Shown: in pieces, positions 33,115 to 40,251 of the stretch | Layout: every line of letters begins with the position of its first letter | Numbering within the stretch: the stretch's first letter is position 1 | Source of the DNA: Defluviicoccus sp. bin129 | Lineage (GTDB): Bacteria; Pseudomonadota; Alphaproteobacteria; MPNO01 | Direction of reading: 5' to 3' | Assembly: GCA_002239065.1 (NCBI GenBank) | Contig: MPNO01000030.1 | Span: 1 to 50,409, forward strand | Length of the DNA stretch: 50,409 bases | The notes under the pieces: generated by a model | Databases searched by the model: none | Told to the model about the DNA's origin: nothing | The model's input: only the letters and a program-made list of their open reading frames with translations | Position numbers and translations under genes: made by a program

Positions 33115-34656
33115 ATGGACCAGCCGGAAGGTCTCTCCAACCGCTTGCAGCCGCGCCAGTTCGGCGACCTCCGCGGCTGGATCGAGGCGCTCGACATCGC
33201 CGGCGAGCTGCAGCGAATCGGCGCCAGGGTCGACTGGGACTGCGAGCTCGGCACCATCGCGCGCAAGACCTTCGGCACCGGCCACGGCAAGGCGCTGCTG
33301 TTCGACAGCATCGAGGGCTACGGGCCCGACGACGACGTGTGGTCCCGCGCGGTGTTCACCGGCGGGCTGTCGAACTATTCCAGGGTCGCGATGATGCTGG
33401 GCCTGCCGCAGGACGCGCCGGTCCGCGACCTGGTGCTGGCCACCCGGCACTATCTCCAGCAGCGCGTGCCGCCCACCGAGGTCAGGACCGGCAAGGTCAA
33501 GCAGAACGTCGTCACCGGCGACGACATCGACATCTACAAGGTGCCGGTGCCGCGCTGGCACCGCGAAGATGGCGGGCGCTACATCAACACCTACTCGGCG
33601 ACGGTGACCATGGACCCCGATAGCGGGGTCCACAATATCGGCATCTATCGCGGCATGCTGGGCCAGAAGGACACGTTGCCGGTGCTGCTGTGGCGGGCGC
33701 AGAACTGGGGCGTCCACTTCCAGAAATGGGCCGACCGGGGGATGAAGATGCCGGTCGCCCATGTCTATGGCTGGGAGCCGGCGATGCCCTACTGCGCCTC
33801 GGCGCCGGTGCCGACGGGGGTTTCCGAATACGACGTGATGGGCGCGATCCGGGGCGAGCCGGTGCCGCTGGTCAAGTGCGAGACCTCGGACCTCATGGTG
33901 CCGGCCGATGCCGAGATGGTGATCGAGGGGTTCATCGACCCCGACCCGGCGACCTTCGAGCAGGAGGGGCCGTTCGGCGAGTACACCGGATATTTCGGCG
34001 GCGACCAGGGGCCCAAGCACGTCACCAAGGTGACCTGCGTCACCTATCGCGACGGCTCGATCCACCGCGGCACGCTGGAGGGCACGCTGCCCAAGATGCT
34101 CAACGAGAACTCGATCACCTCGTCGATCCAGCGCGCCGGCGTCGCCTGGAACGTGCTGGAGCGCGCCGGGGTTCCGGGCATCACCGACGTGCACTGCTCG
34201 CCGGCCAATAACGGCACCACGCTGATGATCCAGATGCGCCAGACCTATCGCGGCCAGGCCAAGCAGGCGGCGGCGGCGATCTGGGGGTCGAACGCGTCCC
34301 ATCTGCGCTACAAGAACATCTGGGTGGTCGACGAGGACATCGACATCCACGATTACGGCGCGCTCGACTGGGCCTTCGCCTACCGGGTCAACGCGGCCGA
34401 GGACGACATCGTGTTCTTCCCGGGCTCCTGGGGCTCGCTGCTCGACCCCTCGACCCGGCTCAAGGACCGCGACCCGATGCTGTACGGCACTGGCAAGTGG
34501 TGCCGGGTGCTGATCGACGCCACCGTCAATCTCGACTTCGAGCCGGAAGAGGCCTATGGCGGCGAACGCTACCCGCCGATGGTGAGGCCGCACGACGTGG
34601 ACATGGACCTCGTCAACAGCCGTTGGGAGGAGTACGGCTTCGAGCCCGAGGACTAG
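33115..34656 (+). CDS. UbiD-family (prenylated-FMN) decarboxylase, copy 2
   Basis: The 513-residue protein has the family trio Arg179 (NIGIYRGM), Glu284 and Glu289 (QEGPFGEY). AGGGAG precedes ATG 33115. It is a tandem paralogue of the upstream gene with shared blocks of DNA (for example the block around 34241-34265 and the one around 34327-34352), so the pair arose by duplication, and they may form a hetero-oligomer. Its stop codon lies in one copy of a direct repeat that brackets the antitoxin-like gene downstream. Confidence 0.86.
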   Translation: MDQPEGLSNRLQPRQFGDLRGWIEALDIAGELQRIGARVDWDCELGTIARKTFGTGHGKALLFDSIEGYGPDDDVWSRAVFTGGLSNYSRVAMMLGLPQDAPVRDLVLATRHYLQQRVPPTEVRTGKVKQNVVTGDDIDIYKVPVPRWHREDGGRYINTYSATVTMDPDSGVHNIGIYRGMLGQKDTLPVLLWRAQNWGVHFQKWADRGMKMPVAHVYGWEPAMPYCASAPVPTGVSEYDVMGAIRGEPVPLVKCETSDLMVPADAEMVIEGFIDPDPATFEQEGPFGEYTGYFGGDQGPKHVTKVTCVTYRDGSIHRGTLEGTLPKMLNENSITSSIQRAGVAWNVLERAGVPGITDVHCSPANNGTTLMIQMRQTYRGQAKQAAAAIWGSNASHLRYKNIWVVDEDIDIHDYGALDWAFAYRVNAAEDDIVFFPGSWGSLLDPSTRLKDRDPMLYGTGKWCRVLIDATVNLDFEPEEAYGGERYPPMVRPHDVDMDLVNSRWEEYGFEPED

Positions 34657-34680
34657 CGCCGCGCCCGGAAGCAGGCCCGC
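34653..34680. repeat. Direct repeat copy 1 (attachment-site-like)
   Basis: 28 bp that match 35026-35053 at 26 of 28 positions, with the first 19 (starting CTAGCGCC) identical. Copy 1 supplies the stop codon of the second UbiD gene and lies just upstream of the antitoxin-like gene. A 7-bp inverted repeat (34657-34663 with 34678-34684) also uses this stretch and could form a hairpin with no T run after it. Confidence 0.6.
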
Positions 34681-34707
34681 GGCGTCGAATGAAGGAGCAT
34701 GACCGTC

Positions 34708-35001
34708 ATGTCTGAGAAGAACCCGCGCGTCGGATCCGCGCTCGAAGACCTGCTTCGGGAAGACGGCACCTACGGGGACGCGAAGAACCATGCGATCAAG
34801 TCGGTGCTCGCCTACAAGCTGGCACGGGCGATGGAGGCGCAGAACCTCTCCAGGGCGGGCATGGCCGCGCGCATGGAAACCAGCCGCTCGTAGCTCGACC
34901 GTCTGCTCGACCCGGAAAACGAAGGCGTCACCCTGCACACGCTGAAACGCGCCGCCGAGGCGGTGGGGATGCGCCTCGAGCTCGAACTCCGCCAGCCCTG
35001 A
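34708..35001 (+). pseudogene. XRE-family antitoxin-like HTH gene with an in-frame amber stop
   Basis: Read through, the gene gives a protein of 97 codons resembling HigA/XRE antitoxins: GSALEDLLREDGTY, a helix-turn-helix (LARAMEAQNLSRAGMAARMETSRS), then LDRLLDPENEGVTLHTLKRAAEAVGMRLELEL. Codon 62 (34891-34893) is TAG where relatives usually have Gln or Arg before LDRLLDP, so a single C-to-T change would explain it. Translation therefore probably stops after the recognition helix. AAGGAG lies 10 nt upstream of ATG 34708; an ATG at 34699 is too close to it. No toxin gene is adjacent, and the gene is bracketed by direct repeats at 34653 and 35026. Confidence 0.7.
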
Positions 35002-35025
35002 GGTCGAGTGCGCGCATGCCGGCGG

Positions 35026-35053
35026 CTAGCGCCGCGCCCGGAAGAAGGACCGC
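35026..35053. repeat. Direct repeat copy 2, at the 3' end of tadA
   Basis: Second copy of the 28-bp repeat. It begins exactly at the tadA stop codon (CTA on the plus strand) and runs into the last codons (ending RARR). A repeat of a gene's 3' end across a short insert is what site-specific integration at a gene end leaves. The insert is only 345 bp long. Confidence 0.6.
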
Positions 35054-35484
35054 AGCAGCGCCGCCGCCCGGGCCTCGCCGATCCCGCCATAGATCTCGGG
35101 GCGGTGGTGGCAGGAGGGCCGGTCGAAGATCCGCGCGCCGTGCTCCACCCCGCCGCCCTTCTCGTCCGCCGCGCCGAAATAGAGCCGTCGGATACGCGCC
35201 AACGCGATCGCCTGGGCGCACATCGGGCAGGGCTCCAGCGTGACATAGAGATCGCAGCCGGCGAGCCGGGGCGTGCCGAGCCGCCGGGCGGCTTCGCGGA
35301 TCGCGAGCATCTCCGCATGCGCCGTGGGGTCGGCGTCGCGTTCGACGCGGTTGGCCGCCTCGGCCAGCGCCGCGCCGCGCCGGGGATCGACGATCACCGC
35401 GCCCACCGGCACCTCGCCCGCCGCGCCCGCCGCCTCGGCGAGCGCCAGCGCGCGGTCCATCCAGCTTCGGTCGGAACCGGGCAT
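35026..35484 (-). CDS. tadA: tRNA-specific adenosine deaminase TadA
   Basis: The 152-residue protein has the deaminase zinc and catalytic residues: His56 and Glu58 (HAE), with Cys86 and Cys89 (PCPMC), and the family VPVGAVIVD and RIRRLYFGAADEKGGGVEH segments. It converts A34 to inosine in tRNA-Arg and is normally essential. The start at 35484 is the first ATG; the coding end sits in a direct-repeat copy. It is divergent from the amidotransferase-like gene with 80 bp between. Confidence 0.93.
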   Translation of the reverse strand: MPGSDRSWMDRALALAEAAGAAGEVPVGAVIVDPRRGAALAEAANRVERDADPTAHAEMLAIREAARRLGTPRLAGCDLYVTLEPCPMCAQAIALARIRRLYFGAADEKGGGVEHGARIFDRPSCHHRPEIYGGIGEARAAALLRSFFRARR

Positions 35485-35564
35485 CGCCGAACCATCCGGG
35501 GCGCGCGGCGACCGGTCAAGCCGGCGATTCGGGCGGTTTGGGGAATCGCGGTAGAGTGCGGGCG

Positions 35565-36278
35565 ATGAAACGACCGGTGATAGGCCTCACGCTCGATTCT
35601 GAGCCGGCCGGCGGCTATTCCAGCTCGCCGTGGTACGCGATTCGGGAGAACTACTGCGGCGCGGTGGTTCGGGCGGGCGGGCTGCCGCTGCTGCTGCCGC
35701 ACGAGCCCGAACACGCGGCCGACTATCTCGACCGGGTCGACGGGCTGGTCGTCACCGGCGGCGCCTTCGACGTCGACCCGGCGCTGTTCGGCGCCGCGAC
35801 CCGGCACGAGACGGTGACCACCAAGGACCGGCGCACCGAGTTCGAGAAATCGGCGACCGAGGGCGCGCTCGCGCGCGACATGCCGGTGCTCGGCATCTGC
35901 GGCGGCCAGCAGCTCCTCAACGTGGTCTTGGGCGGCACGCTGATCCAGCACATCCCGGACGAGGTCGAGGGCGCGCTCGCGCACGAGCAGCCCAACCCGC
36001 GCACCGAGCCCGGCCATACGGTCTCCGTCCAACCGGGCACGCTGCTGCACCGGATCGTGGGCGCGACCGAGATGGCGGTCAACAGCGCCCACCATCAGGC
36101 CGCGCTCGATGTCGGCCAGGACGTGCTGGTCGATGCGGTGGCGCCCGACGGGGTGATCGAGGGGATCGAGAGCACGCGGCACCGCTTCTGCCTTGGCGTA
36201 CAATGGCATCCCGAATACGAGATCGACCAGGGGGATGCCAGGATCCTCAAAGCCTTCATCGCGGCCTGCCTCGGCTGA
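35565..36278 (+). CDS. Class I amidotransferase-like gamma-glutamyl-GABA hydrolase (PuuD-like)
   Basis: The 237-residue protein has the triad of class I glutamine amidotransferases: Cys112 in LGICGGQQLLNVVLGGTL and the His in VQWHPEYE near the C-terminus with its Glu neighbour. It fits the peptidase C26/PuuD family, which cleaves gamma-glutamyl amides. The ATG at 35565 begins at conserved sequence (KRPVIGLTL). It overlaps the rluB-like gene by 44 nt and sits between tadA and rluB/rsmD; a role cleaving gamma-glutamyl compounds could connect to the methylamide pathway, but that is speculation. Confidence 0.85.
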   Translation: MKRPVIGLTLDSEPAGGYSSSPWYAIRENYCGAVVRAGGLPLLLPHEPEHAADYLDRVDGLVVTGGAFDVDPALFGAATRHETVTTKDRRTEFEKSATEGALARDMPVLGICGGQQLLNVVLGGTLIQHIPDEVEGALAHEQPNPRTEPGHTVSVQPGTLLHRIVGATEMAVNSAHHQAALDVGQDVLVDAVAPDGVIEGIESTRHRFCLGVQWHPEYEIDQGDARILKAFIAACLG

Positions 36279-37008
36279 CGCCGAACGCGCGGGCGAACGG
36301 ATCGCCAAGTATCTGGCGCGCGCCGGCCTGTGCTCGCGCCGCGAGGCGGAACGCTGGATCGCCGCCGGCCGGGTCGCGGTCGACGGCGCGGTGCTGTCGA
36401 CCCCGGCCACGCTGGTCGATTCGCGCAGCGCGGTCACCGTGGACGGCAAGCCGGTCGGAGCGCCGGACCGGCGGCGGGTCTGGCGCTATCACAAGCCGCG
36501 CGGGCTGATCTGCACCAACGCCGACCCGCAGGGGCGGCCGACGGTGTTCGACGCGCTGCCCGGCGACCTGCCGCGCGTGGTCTCGGTGGGACGGCTCGAC
36601 TTCAACTCCGAAGGGCTGTTGCTGCTCACCAATGACGGCGGGCTCGCAGGCAGGCTGGAACGCGGCGACTGGACCCGGCGCTACCGCGTGCGCGCCTTCG
36701 GCGCCGTCGACGAAGCCCGGCTCGCCGGGCTCGCGGACGGCGCCGTGGTCGACGGCATCGCCTACGGACCGATCCAGGCGCGTCTCGATCGCAGGGAGGG
36801 GCGCAACGCCTGGCTCACCGTCAGCCTCACCGAGGGCCGCAACCGCGAGATCAAGCGGGTGTTCGAGAGCCTCGGGCTTGCCGTGAACCGCCTGATCCGC
36901 ACGGGGTACGGGCCGTTCCTGCTCGGCGGGCTGGCGCGCGGCACGCTCGCCGAGGTGACGGAGAAGGTGCTCGGGGAACAGCTCGGCCGTGCGGATCGTC
37001 GGCGGTAG
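36235..37008 (+). CDS. RluB-family ribosomal large subunit pseudouridine synthase
   Basis: The 257-residue protein has an N-terminal S4 RNA-binding domain (ERIAKYLARAGLCSRREAERWIAAGRV, residues 21-47) and the catalytic motif GRLDFNSEGLLLLTNDG with Asp122. LICTNADPQGRPTVFD and EGRNREIKRVFESLG are family segments. It modifies 23S rRNA, likely the RluB target. The ATG at 36235 gives the tight overlap with the upstream gene; an upstream start is possible. The next gene, rsmD, begins within its last codons. Confidence 0.9.
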   Translation: MPGSSKPSSRPASADAERAGERIAKYLARAGLCSRREAERWIAAGRVAVDGAVLSTPATLVDSRSAVTVDGKPVGAPDRRRVWRYHKPRGLICTNADPQGRPTVFDALPGDLPRVVSVGRLDFNSEGLLLLTNDGGLAGRLERGDWTRRYRVRAFGAVDEARLAGLADGAVVDGIAYGPIQARLDRREGRNAWLTVSLTEGRNREIKRVFESLGLAVNRLIRTGYGPFLLGGLARGTLAEVTEKVLGEQLGRADRRR

Positions 37009-37525
37009 GCATCGCGGGCGGCCTCTCTTCGCGCCCCAGGGCACGGCGATCCGGCCCTCCGGCGACCGGCTGCGCGAGGCGCTGTTCAACATCCTCGCCC
37101 ACGGCGACTTCCCCGGCATCGAGGGCGCCGAGGTGCTCGATGCCTTCGCCGGCACCGGCGCGTTCGGTCTCGAGGCGCTGTCGCGCGGGGCTGCCCGCGC
37201 GACCTTTATCGACCGCGACGTGGCCTGGGCGCGGCGCAACGCCGACGCGCTCGGCGAGGACGCCGTGGTGACGATCGCGGGAGATGCGCTCGCCCCGCCG
37301 CCGGCGCCCGGCCCGGTCGCCATCGCCTTCCTCGACCCGCCCTACGGGCAGGGCCTCGCCGGCCCGGCGCTGGCGGCGCTCGGCGATGCGGGGTGGATCG
37401 GCCCCGCCACCTGCGCGGTCGTGGAGATCGGGCGCGGCGAGTCTCTGGATGCGGCGGGCTTCTCGGCGGTCAGGCGGCGCGGCTACGGCGCCGCGCAGCT
37501 GCTGTTCCTCAAGGCGGGGTCGTGA
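36989..37525 (+). CDS. rsmD: 16S rRNA (guanine966-N2)-methyltransferase RsmD
   Basis: The 178-residue protein opens MRIVGGRHRGRPL, binds SAM through EVLDAFAGTGAFGLEALSRGA, and has the amino-methyltransferase motif DPPYGQG. All are family hallmarks, and its length is normal. The start is a GTG at 36989, inside the end of the RluB-type gene. It ends 6 bp before the convergent ornithine-cyclodeaminase-like gene. Confidence 0.93.
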   Translation: MRIVGGRHRGRPLFAPQGTAIRPSGDRLREALFNILAHGDFPGIEGAEVLDAFAGTGAFGLEALSRGAARATFIDRDVAWARRNADALGEDAVVTIAGDALAPPPAPGPVAIAFLDPPYGQGLAGPALAALGDAGWIGPATCAVVEIGRGESLDAAGFSAVRRRGYGAAQLLFLKAGS

Positions 37526-37531
37526 TCCCCG

Positions 37532-38521
37532 TCACCGCAGGCGCGGCGGCACGCGGACCCTCTCCGGCAGCGGCGCGCCCATACCCCCGGCCTCGGCGCG
37601 GGCCAGGACCTCGATGCCGAGGGCGAGGTCGGAGAGGCCCATGCCGACCGCCTTGAACAAGGTGAGGTCGCAGCCGGCCGGGCGGCGCACGTCCTCGGCG
37701 ATCAGCCGCGAGATCGGGCGCACCGCCTGCCACGCGGCATCGTCGTCGCCGAAGCGCTCGCGGAACTCCGCCGACAGCGCGCGTACGCCGTCTATCGTGT
37801 CGACGGCGATGACGCCGCAGCGCGGGAACACGTCCTGGGCGAACTCGACGCGGACCGGCACGATGGCCCCCATCGCGTTGACATGGGCGCCGGGCGCGAG
37901 CATCCGGGCGGACAGGAACGGCGCGGTCGCGTTGGTGATCGCGGTGACGATGTGGGCGTCCGCCACCGCCGCCTCCACGCTCGCGGCGGGGGCCGCGCGG
38001 ATGCCGAGCTCGTCCTCGATGCGCGCGGCGAGCGCTTCGCGCGCCCCGGCGCGGCGGCTGTAGACGCGGATCTCCTCGATGTCCCTGACGGCGGCGCAGG
38101 CCGCGGCGTTGGGGAGCGCTTGCTTGCCGGTCCCGATCAGGGCGAGGCGGCGCGCGTCCTTCGCTGCCAGGCGCGCGGTGCCGACGCCGGTCATGGCGGC
38201 GGTGCGCATCTGGCCCAGCGCGGTCGCCTCGACGACGGCGCGCAACCGCCCGTCCTCCAGCGAGAACAGCACCAGCACGGTCTGAGATTTGCCGCCGACA
38301 TTGACCCAGGTCTTGGTGCCGCATATTCCGGCGCCCGCCACCGCGGCGCCGATCGCATGCATCGCGTCGTTGGCGGCCACCATGAGATGGGTCTTTGGCA
38401 GGTTGGCGGCGCCGCCGCCGGCCTCGATGGCGAGCGCCCGTTCGAGGGCCGAAATCGCGTCGGGCAGCGCCATCGTCGCGGTCACATCCGCCTCGGTGAT
38501 CCAGATCGGCGCCCCGTCCAT
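37532..38521 (-). CDS. Ornithine cyclodeaminase/mu-crystallin family protein
   Basis: The 329-residue protein has the family Lys (GTKTWV), ALGQMRTAAMTGVGTARLAAKDARRLALIGTGKQA (cofactor-binding GxGxxA-like turn), and the SARMLAPGAHVNAMGA and DLTLFKAVGMGLSDLALG segments. Members are NAD(P)-dependent ornithine cyclodeaminases, ketimine reductases or lysine/alanine dehydrogenases, and substrates cannot be told apart from sequence alone. It is divergent from the TctCBA transporter 161 bp away. Confidence 0.85.
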   Translation of the reverse strand: MDGAPIWITEADVTATMALPDAISALERALAIEAGGGAANLPKTHLMVAANDAMHAIGAAVAGAGICGTKTWVNVGGKSQTVLVLFSLEDGRLRAVVEATALGQMRTAAMTGVGTARLAAKDARRLALIGTGKQALPNAAACAAVRDIEEIRVYSRRAGAREALAARIEDELGIRAAPAASVEAAVADAHIVTAITNATAPFLSARMLAPGAHVNAMGAIVPVRVEFAQDVFPRCGVIAVDTIDGVRALSAEFRERFGDDDAAWQAVRPISRLIAEDVRRPAGCDLTLFKAVGMGLSDLALGIEVLARAEAGGMGAPLPERVRVPPRLR

Positions 38522-38682
38522 GCCTCGTCTCCCGCCTGCTTCGCACGGAGTCTAGCCGATGGCGCGGCGCCCGGCTGCGTTCGCCGTCATTGCGCGGCGG
38601 AAGCAGGCGCGGGATACTCCGCGTTGCGCCGGGCGGGACGGCCCGCGCACGGGACCTCAAGAACGGACAATAGGGGGAAGAC

Positions 38683-39675
38683 GTGAAACACATAGTCAAG
38701 ACGGCGGCCCTGGCCGCGGCCGTATCGCTCGCGGCCGGCGCAGCCACGGTCGCGTCGTCTTCGGACGCGACGGCGGCATGGAAGCCCAAGAAGCCGGTCG
38801 AGTTCGTCATCATGGCCGGCAAGGGCGGCGGCGCCGACCGGCTCGCCCGCTTCATCCAGGGCATCATCAAGAAGCACAAGCTATCCGCGCTGCCGCTGGT
38901 GCCGATCAACAAGGGCGGCGGTTCGGGCGCCGAAGCGCTGCGCTACGTGAAGGACAAGCAGGGCGACCCGCATGTGATCATGGCGACGCTCAACAGCTAC
39001 TACACCACCCCGCTGCGCAACCCGGGGCTCGGCGTCGACATCTCCAGCTTCACCCCGATCGCGCGGCTCGCCGAGGACACGTTCCAGCTCTGGGTCCACT
39101 CCGACACCAAGATCATGTCGGTCAAGGACTACGTGGCCGCGGTCAAGACGGCGGGCGCCAAGAACTGGAGGATGGGCGGCACCGGCAAGGGCCAGGAGGA
39201 TTCGCTGGTCACCGCGATGCTGGAGAAGGCCTATGGGATCAAGGTCACCTATGTGCCGTTCAAGGGCGGCGGAACGGTGGCCAAGCAGCTCATCGGCAAG
39301 CACATCCACTCGACCGTCAACAACCCGTCGGAGCAGATCGGCTTCTGGAAGGCCGGCAAGTCGCGGCCGCTCGCGACCTTCACGCCGAAACGGCTGAAGG
39401 CGTTCCCCGACGTCCCGACCTTCGGCGAGCTGGGACAGAACCTGTCCTACTTCATGCAGCGCAGCGTGGTCGCGCCCGGCGGCATCCCGGCGGACGCAGC
39501 GTCCTACTACGTCGACCTGTTCGACAAGGTCTACAAGTCCGAGGACTGGCAGAACTACCTGTCGAGCAAGGGGCTGCTGCCCGGCTGGCTGACCGGCAAG
39601 GCGCTCCAGGACTATTTCGTCAAGGAGCGTGAAGCGCATCGCAAGCTGCTGATGGCGATGGGCGAGATCAAGTAG
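38683..39675 (+). CDS. Tripartite tricarboxylate transporter substrate-binding protein (TctC/Bug family)
   Basis: The 330-residue protein has a signal peptide ending near SDATAA (residues about 1-32) and the extracytoplasmic binding-protein plan of Bug receptors (KPVEFVIMAGKGGGADRLARFI, then NKGGGSGAEALRYV and PFKGGGTVAKQLIGKHI). The GTG start at 38683 has GGGGGAAG upstream. It feeds the TctBA permease encoded just downstream. Bug ligands are mostly carboxylates or aromatic acids; the specific one is not visible. Confidence 0.88.
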   Translation: MKHIVKTAALAAAVSLAAGAATVASSSDATAAWKPKKPVEFVIMAGKGGGADRLARFIQGIIKKHKLSALPLVPINKGGGSGAEALRYVKDKQGDPHVIMATLNSYYTTPLRNPGLGVDISSFTPIARLAEDTFQLWVHSDTKIMSVKDYVAAVKTAGAKNWRMGGTGKGQEDSLVTAMLEKAYGIKVTYVPFKGGGTVAKQLIGKHIHSTVNNPSEQIGFWKAGKSRPLATFTPKRLKAFPDVPTFGELGQNLSYFMQRSVVAPGGIPADAASYYVDLFDKVYKSEDWQNYLSSKGLLPGWLTGKALQDYFVKEREAHRKLLMAMGEIK

Positions 39676-39690
39676 CCGCGTAGTCGCGAT

Positions 39691-39717
39691 CCGGCCCGGC
39701 ACGCAAGGCCGGGCCGG
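39691..39717 (+). terminator. Stem-loop between tctC and tctB
   Basis: A perfect 10-bp inverted repeat (CCGGCCCGGC and GCCGGGCCGG) with a 7-nt loop ACGCAAG stands 15 bp after the tctC-type stop. No T run follows, so it is more likely a partial terminator or mRNA-stabilising hairpin that lets the binding protein be made in excess over TctB and TctA, as in many binding-protein operons. Confidence 0.5.
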
Positions 39718-39753
39718 ACAGTTCCAGCCCAGCCGACACGGGAGCCGCCACCG

Positions 39754-40251
39754 ATGCGCCGCGCGGAGCTCGTCATGGCCCTATTCATGGCGGCGTTCTC
39801 GCTCTACATCATGTGGAAGTCGACCGAGCTTCCGGTCGGCTGGATCGAGGGCGAGGGGCCGGGCGGCGGCGCGTTCCCGTTCTGGCTCGCCGCGGGCATG
39901 CTGGTCTGCTGCGGCTGGATCGTGCTGCGCTGGGCGCGGCGCCAGAGCCCGCCGTCGCGCTCGGACGAGCCCTATATGGACAAGACGGCGCTCCGGGTGT
40001 TCGCCGTCGGCGCGGGCTCGCTGCTGGTGATGATCGGGCTGATGCATATCGTCGGGGTCTATGTGGTGATCCCGCTCTACCTGATCTTTTACATGCGCGG
40101 GATCGGCCACCACGCCTGGTCGGTGACCGCCCCGCTCGCCGTCGCCATGCCGGTGGCGACCTTCCTGTTCTTCGAGATCGCGCTCAAGATCACCCTGCCC
40201 AAGGGCTACACGGAGCCCGCCTTCTACCCGCTCTACGAGCTGCTCCTGTAA
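39754..40251 (+). CDS. Tripartite tricarboxylate transporter small membrane subunit (TctB)
   Basis: The 165-residue membrane protein has about four transmembrane helices, including MALFMAAFSLYIMW at the start and FLFFEIALKITLP near the end, the arrangement of TctB. It is a small permease subunit of tripartite tricarboxylate transporters. Its TAA stop shares an A with the ATG of tctA (TAATG). Confidence 0.85.
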   Translation: MRRAELVMALFMAAFSLYIMWKSTELPVGWIEGEGPGGGAFPFWLAAGMLVCCGWIVLRWARRQSPPSRSDEPYMDKTALRVFAVGAGSLLVMIGLMHIVGVYVVIPLYLIFYMRGIGHHAWSVTAPLAVAMPVATFLFFEIALKITLPKGYTEPAFYPLYELLL

